Source of the DNA: Bacteroidota bacterium
GTDB taxonomy: Bacteria > Bacteroidota > Bacteroidia > CAILMK01
Direction: 5' to 3'
DNA length: 33,633 bases
Assembly: GCA_013288555.1 (NCBI GenBank)
Contig: JABDBQ010000032.1
Span: 1-33,633 of the forward strand
This document shows, in pieces, positions 32,076-33,633 of this stretch. How positions within the stretch are numbered: the stretch's first letter is position 1; every line of letters starts with the position of its first letter. A program made the translations under genes and the position numbers. The notes under the pieces were generated by a model. The model saw nothing but the letters and a program-made list of their open reading frames with translations, had not been told where the DNA came from and ran no database searches.

Positions 32076-33491
32076 TCAGCTTAACAATGAGATGATCCAG
32101 TTCGGGAAGACCCCGATAAGGATAATGATTGCAGCGGCAATTGCAAGTACAAAGCTGTATGAGTTTTTTACCGGGATCCTGTCACGCTCCTCTGATTCCG
32201 TTTCAGGGGTGAATACGGCAACTATTAACCTGAAATAGTAAATGATGCCGAGCAGGGAGTTTAGAAGTGCCAGAATAACGATCCAGATATAATTATTTTC
32301 AATGGCATTTGAAAAGATATAGTATTTGCCAAAGAAACCTGCCAGGGGTGGAATGCCAGCCAGGGACAGCATGGCTATAACCAATACCCCGGCAATAACC
32401 GGGTTCCTTTTTGCCAGTCCATGAAATGCTTCATAATTCTCGTTACCGGTTTCTTTTGATACAACCATAAGGATACCAAAAGCTGTAATGGTGGCAAAAG
32501 CATAAGCAGCCATGTAATAGAACAATGCGCTGGAAGCGTGTTCATTAAGTGACAAAACTCCTACCAAAAGATACCCTGCATTGGCAATACTGGAATAGGC
32601 AAGCATACGCTTAACGCTTTTCTGGTAGAGCGCTGAGAAATTCCCGATAATAATGGTGAGCGCTGCAATAGCTCCTATCGCATAGTACCATACCGGTACA
32701 ATACTACCAAAGCAAATATAAAACAGCCTGAACAACGCCGCAAAACCTGCAATTTTTACCACTGATGCCATAAAGGTTGTGATGAGTGTTGGCGAGCCTT
32801 CATAAACATCCGGTGTCCAGAAATGAAATGGTGCGGCCGATACTTTAAACAATAACCCAACGGCCAGCAAAAAAAGCCCGGCCTTGAACATTAAAGGAAG
32901 GGAAGAAGCATTGTTAATGACATAGGTTTTGATAACATATATATCAAAGCTCCCTGTTGTACCGTAAATGAGGCAAATACCAAAAAGAAGGAAACAGGTT
33001 GAAAATGAACCCATAAGAAAATACTTCAGGGATGCCTCGTTGGATCTGAGACTAAGCTTTTTACTGCCTGCCAGGATATAAAGTGAGATAGACAAGGTTT
33101 CGATCCCGATAAACAGAATGGCCATATGCACATAAGAAGCCATCATTATACCGCCGATAAGTGTAAAAATAATGAGCGCAAATATGTCTGCTATATGATG
33201 GTCTTCATCTTTATAATATTCATCACAAAGAAAGAAAATAAAAAGGCTGCATAGGATAAGCAGCCCGGTAAATGCAATGGCATAATCATCAAACTGCATC
33301 ATGCTTTTTACGTAGCCTGTATAGAAGGCTGTGTTACCAGCATAGGCAACGGCATGCCATTGCAAAGCATTGAGTGCAAATGCGGCAAGGAGTCCAAGGA
33401 TAACTACGGGAAGTATTATTTTCCGGGCATTGTATATGCCTGTAAAAAGGGTTGCCAAACCCGTAATAGAAAGGAGGATGATGACATTCAT
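32076..33491 (-). CDS. nuoN: NADH-quinone oxidoreductase subunit N
   Basis: A 471-aa antiporter-like membrane subunit of complex I with about 14 helices. Signature parts are GIETLSISLYILAG (Glu in the fifth helix), SNEASLKYFLMGSFST, the YGTTGSFD loop, LFKVSAAPFHFWTPDVYEGSPT, KRMLAYSSIANAGYLLVG and SLAGIPPLAGFFGKYYIF. The frame is open to a TTG at 33530, but a promoter box (33518-33525) lies inside that extension. The ATG at 33491 (MNVIILLSITGLATL) also fits the family N-terminus. nuoM does not appear directly upstream, so nuoN seems to stand apart from the rest of the operon or to start its own transcript. Confidence 0.94.
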   Translation of the reverse strand: MNVIILLSITGLATLFTGIYNARKIILPVVILGLLAAFALNALQWHAVAYAGNTAFYTGYVKSMMQFDDYAIAFTGLLILCSLFIFFLCDEYYKDEDHHIADIFALIIFTLIGGIMMASYVHMAILFIGIETLSISLYILAGSKKLSLRSNEASLKYFLMGSFSTCFLLFGICLIYGTTGSFDIYVIKTYVINNASSLPLMFKAGLFLLAVGLLFKVSAAPFHFWTPDVYEGSPTLITTFMASVVKIAGFAALFRLFYICFGSIVPVWYYAIGAIAALTIIIGNFSALYQKSVKRMLAYSSIANAGYLLVGVLSLNEHASSALFYYMAAYAFATITAFGILMVVSKETGNENYEAFHGLAKRNPVIAGVLVIAMLSLAGIPPLAGFFGKYYIFSNAIENNYIWIVILALLNSLLGIIYYFRLIVAVFTPETESEERDRIPVKNSYSFVLAIAAAIIILIGVFPNWIISLLS

Positions 33492-33517
33492 TTTCTCAGG
33501 TTCATTCTTATTCGATT

Positions 33518-33548
33518 CAAAATTAGGCAAAGGGTTAGTCCCAGCAAA
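33518..33548 (-). promoter_or_regulatory. Consensus promoter of nuoN
   Basis: TTTG (33545-33548), 19 nt, then TAATTTTG (33518-33525) on the minus strand: an exact match to the Bacteroidota TTTG-N19-TAnnTTTG pattern, the best in the window. It lies 26 nt before ATG 33491 and rules against the longer TTG start. Confidence 0.7.
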
Positions 33549-33572
33549 ATATTAGCTAAGAATCGGTTTTAT

Positions 33573-33633
33573 TTATTTTTTTAATACAATGTAATTCCTG
33601 AATTCTTCATGGGTTTTCAAATAATAACTGATG
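33573..33633 (-). CDS. 3' end of an unidentified gene, cut by the window edge
   Basis: The last 19 codons before TAA at 33573 read ISYYLKTHEEFRNYIVLKK. The codon pattern and charged, aromatic mix look like a real protein end. It is hydrophilic and does not look like a NuoM C-terminus, so the gene upstream of nuoN is probably not nuoM. Too little is present to name it. Confidence 0.5.
   Translation of the reverse strand, partial: ISYYLKTHEEFRNYIVLKK

Noticed and set aside
33492..33530. TTG start of nuoN at 33530
   Set aside because: An exact -33/-7 promoter lies within that stretch, and the added residues are hydrophilic, unlike NuoN N-termini.
1..33633. tRNA, rRNA, riboswitch, integrase or transposase genes
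   Set aside because: No GGTTCGAATCC-like T-loop, cloverleaf, rRNA-conserved stretch, riboswitch core, integrase or transposase motif was noticed on either strand by eye. A covariance-model search was not possible.

Overview
The window is a chromosomal segment of a member of the Bacteroidota, probably an uncultured one. Evidence for this is the type IX secretion (T9SS) C-terminal sorting domains (858-aa C10 peptidase, 346-aa PKD protein, one frameshifted gene), DUF1573 and BT_3928-type proteins, the folP-cdaA pair, a YfhO-type membrane protein, promoters of the TAnnTTTG type, and almost no Shine-Dalgarno sequences. Several genes appear to use TTG or GTG starts. No rRNA, tRNA, CRISPR array, integrase or transposase gene was seen.

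Layout. 1-7.1 kb: a YjbR-like protein, an RlmL-type rRNA methyltransferase, a secreted C10 (streptopain-like) peptidase overlapping a small secreted protein, a GmhB-like HAD phosphatase, a DPM1-like glycosyltransferase and an MscS channel. 7.1-9.3 kb: repeat-rich accessory stretch with an ArsR regulator, a rhodanese, an antitoxin-like 38-codon ORF and an orphan NTF2-fold immunity-like protein. 9.3-11 kb: folP-cdaA operon (folate and c-di-AMP). 11-11.5 kb: four tandem 82-83 bp palindromes. 11.5-16 kb: DUF1599 protein, BT_3928-type membrane protein, DppB-like permease, shikimate kinase, orotate phosphoribosyltransferase; two 180-bp inverted-repeat elements bracket the BT_3928/permease pair. 16-17.4 kb: a nucleotidyltransferase with a tightly coupled 66-aa partner (toxin-antitoxin-like), then an L,D-transpeptidase. 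17.4-21.7 kb: guaB, a DUF1573 protein, a histidine kinase and its response regulator. 21.7-23.9 kb: a DUF2281 gene whose 3' end copies the response-regulator 3' end, a frameshifted secreted protein, and 0.9 kb of repeats. 23.9-33.6 kb: YfhO protein, PKD/T9SS protein, a lone nuoF, a fused Dpp/Opp ABC ATPase, a VWA protein, nuoN, and the 3' end of another gene.

Most genes are housekeeping or envelope genes. The unusual content lies between and around them. Twelve copies of a short palindrome (TCCCGA, 4-5 nt, TCGGGA) sit only between genes, often nested inside larger inverted-repeat elements. Several genes have a -7 box ending 4-7 nt before the start codon, suggesting leaderless mRNAs. The strongest candidates for undescribed biology are the nucleotidyltransferase/66-aa pair, the DUF2281 insertion with its borrowed tail, and the palindrome family.
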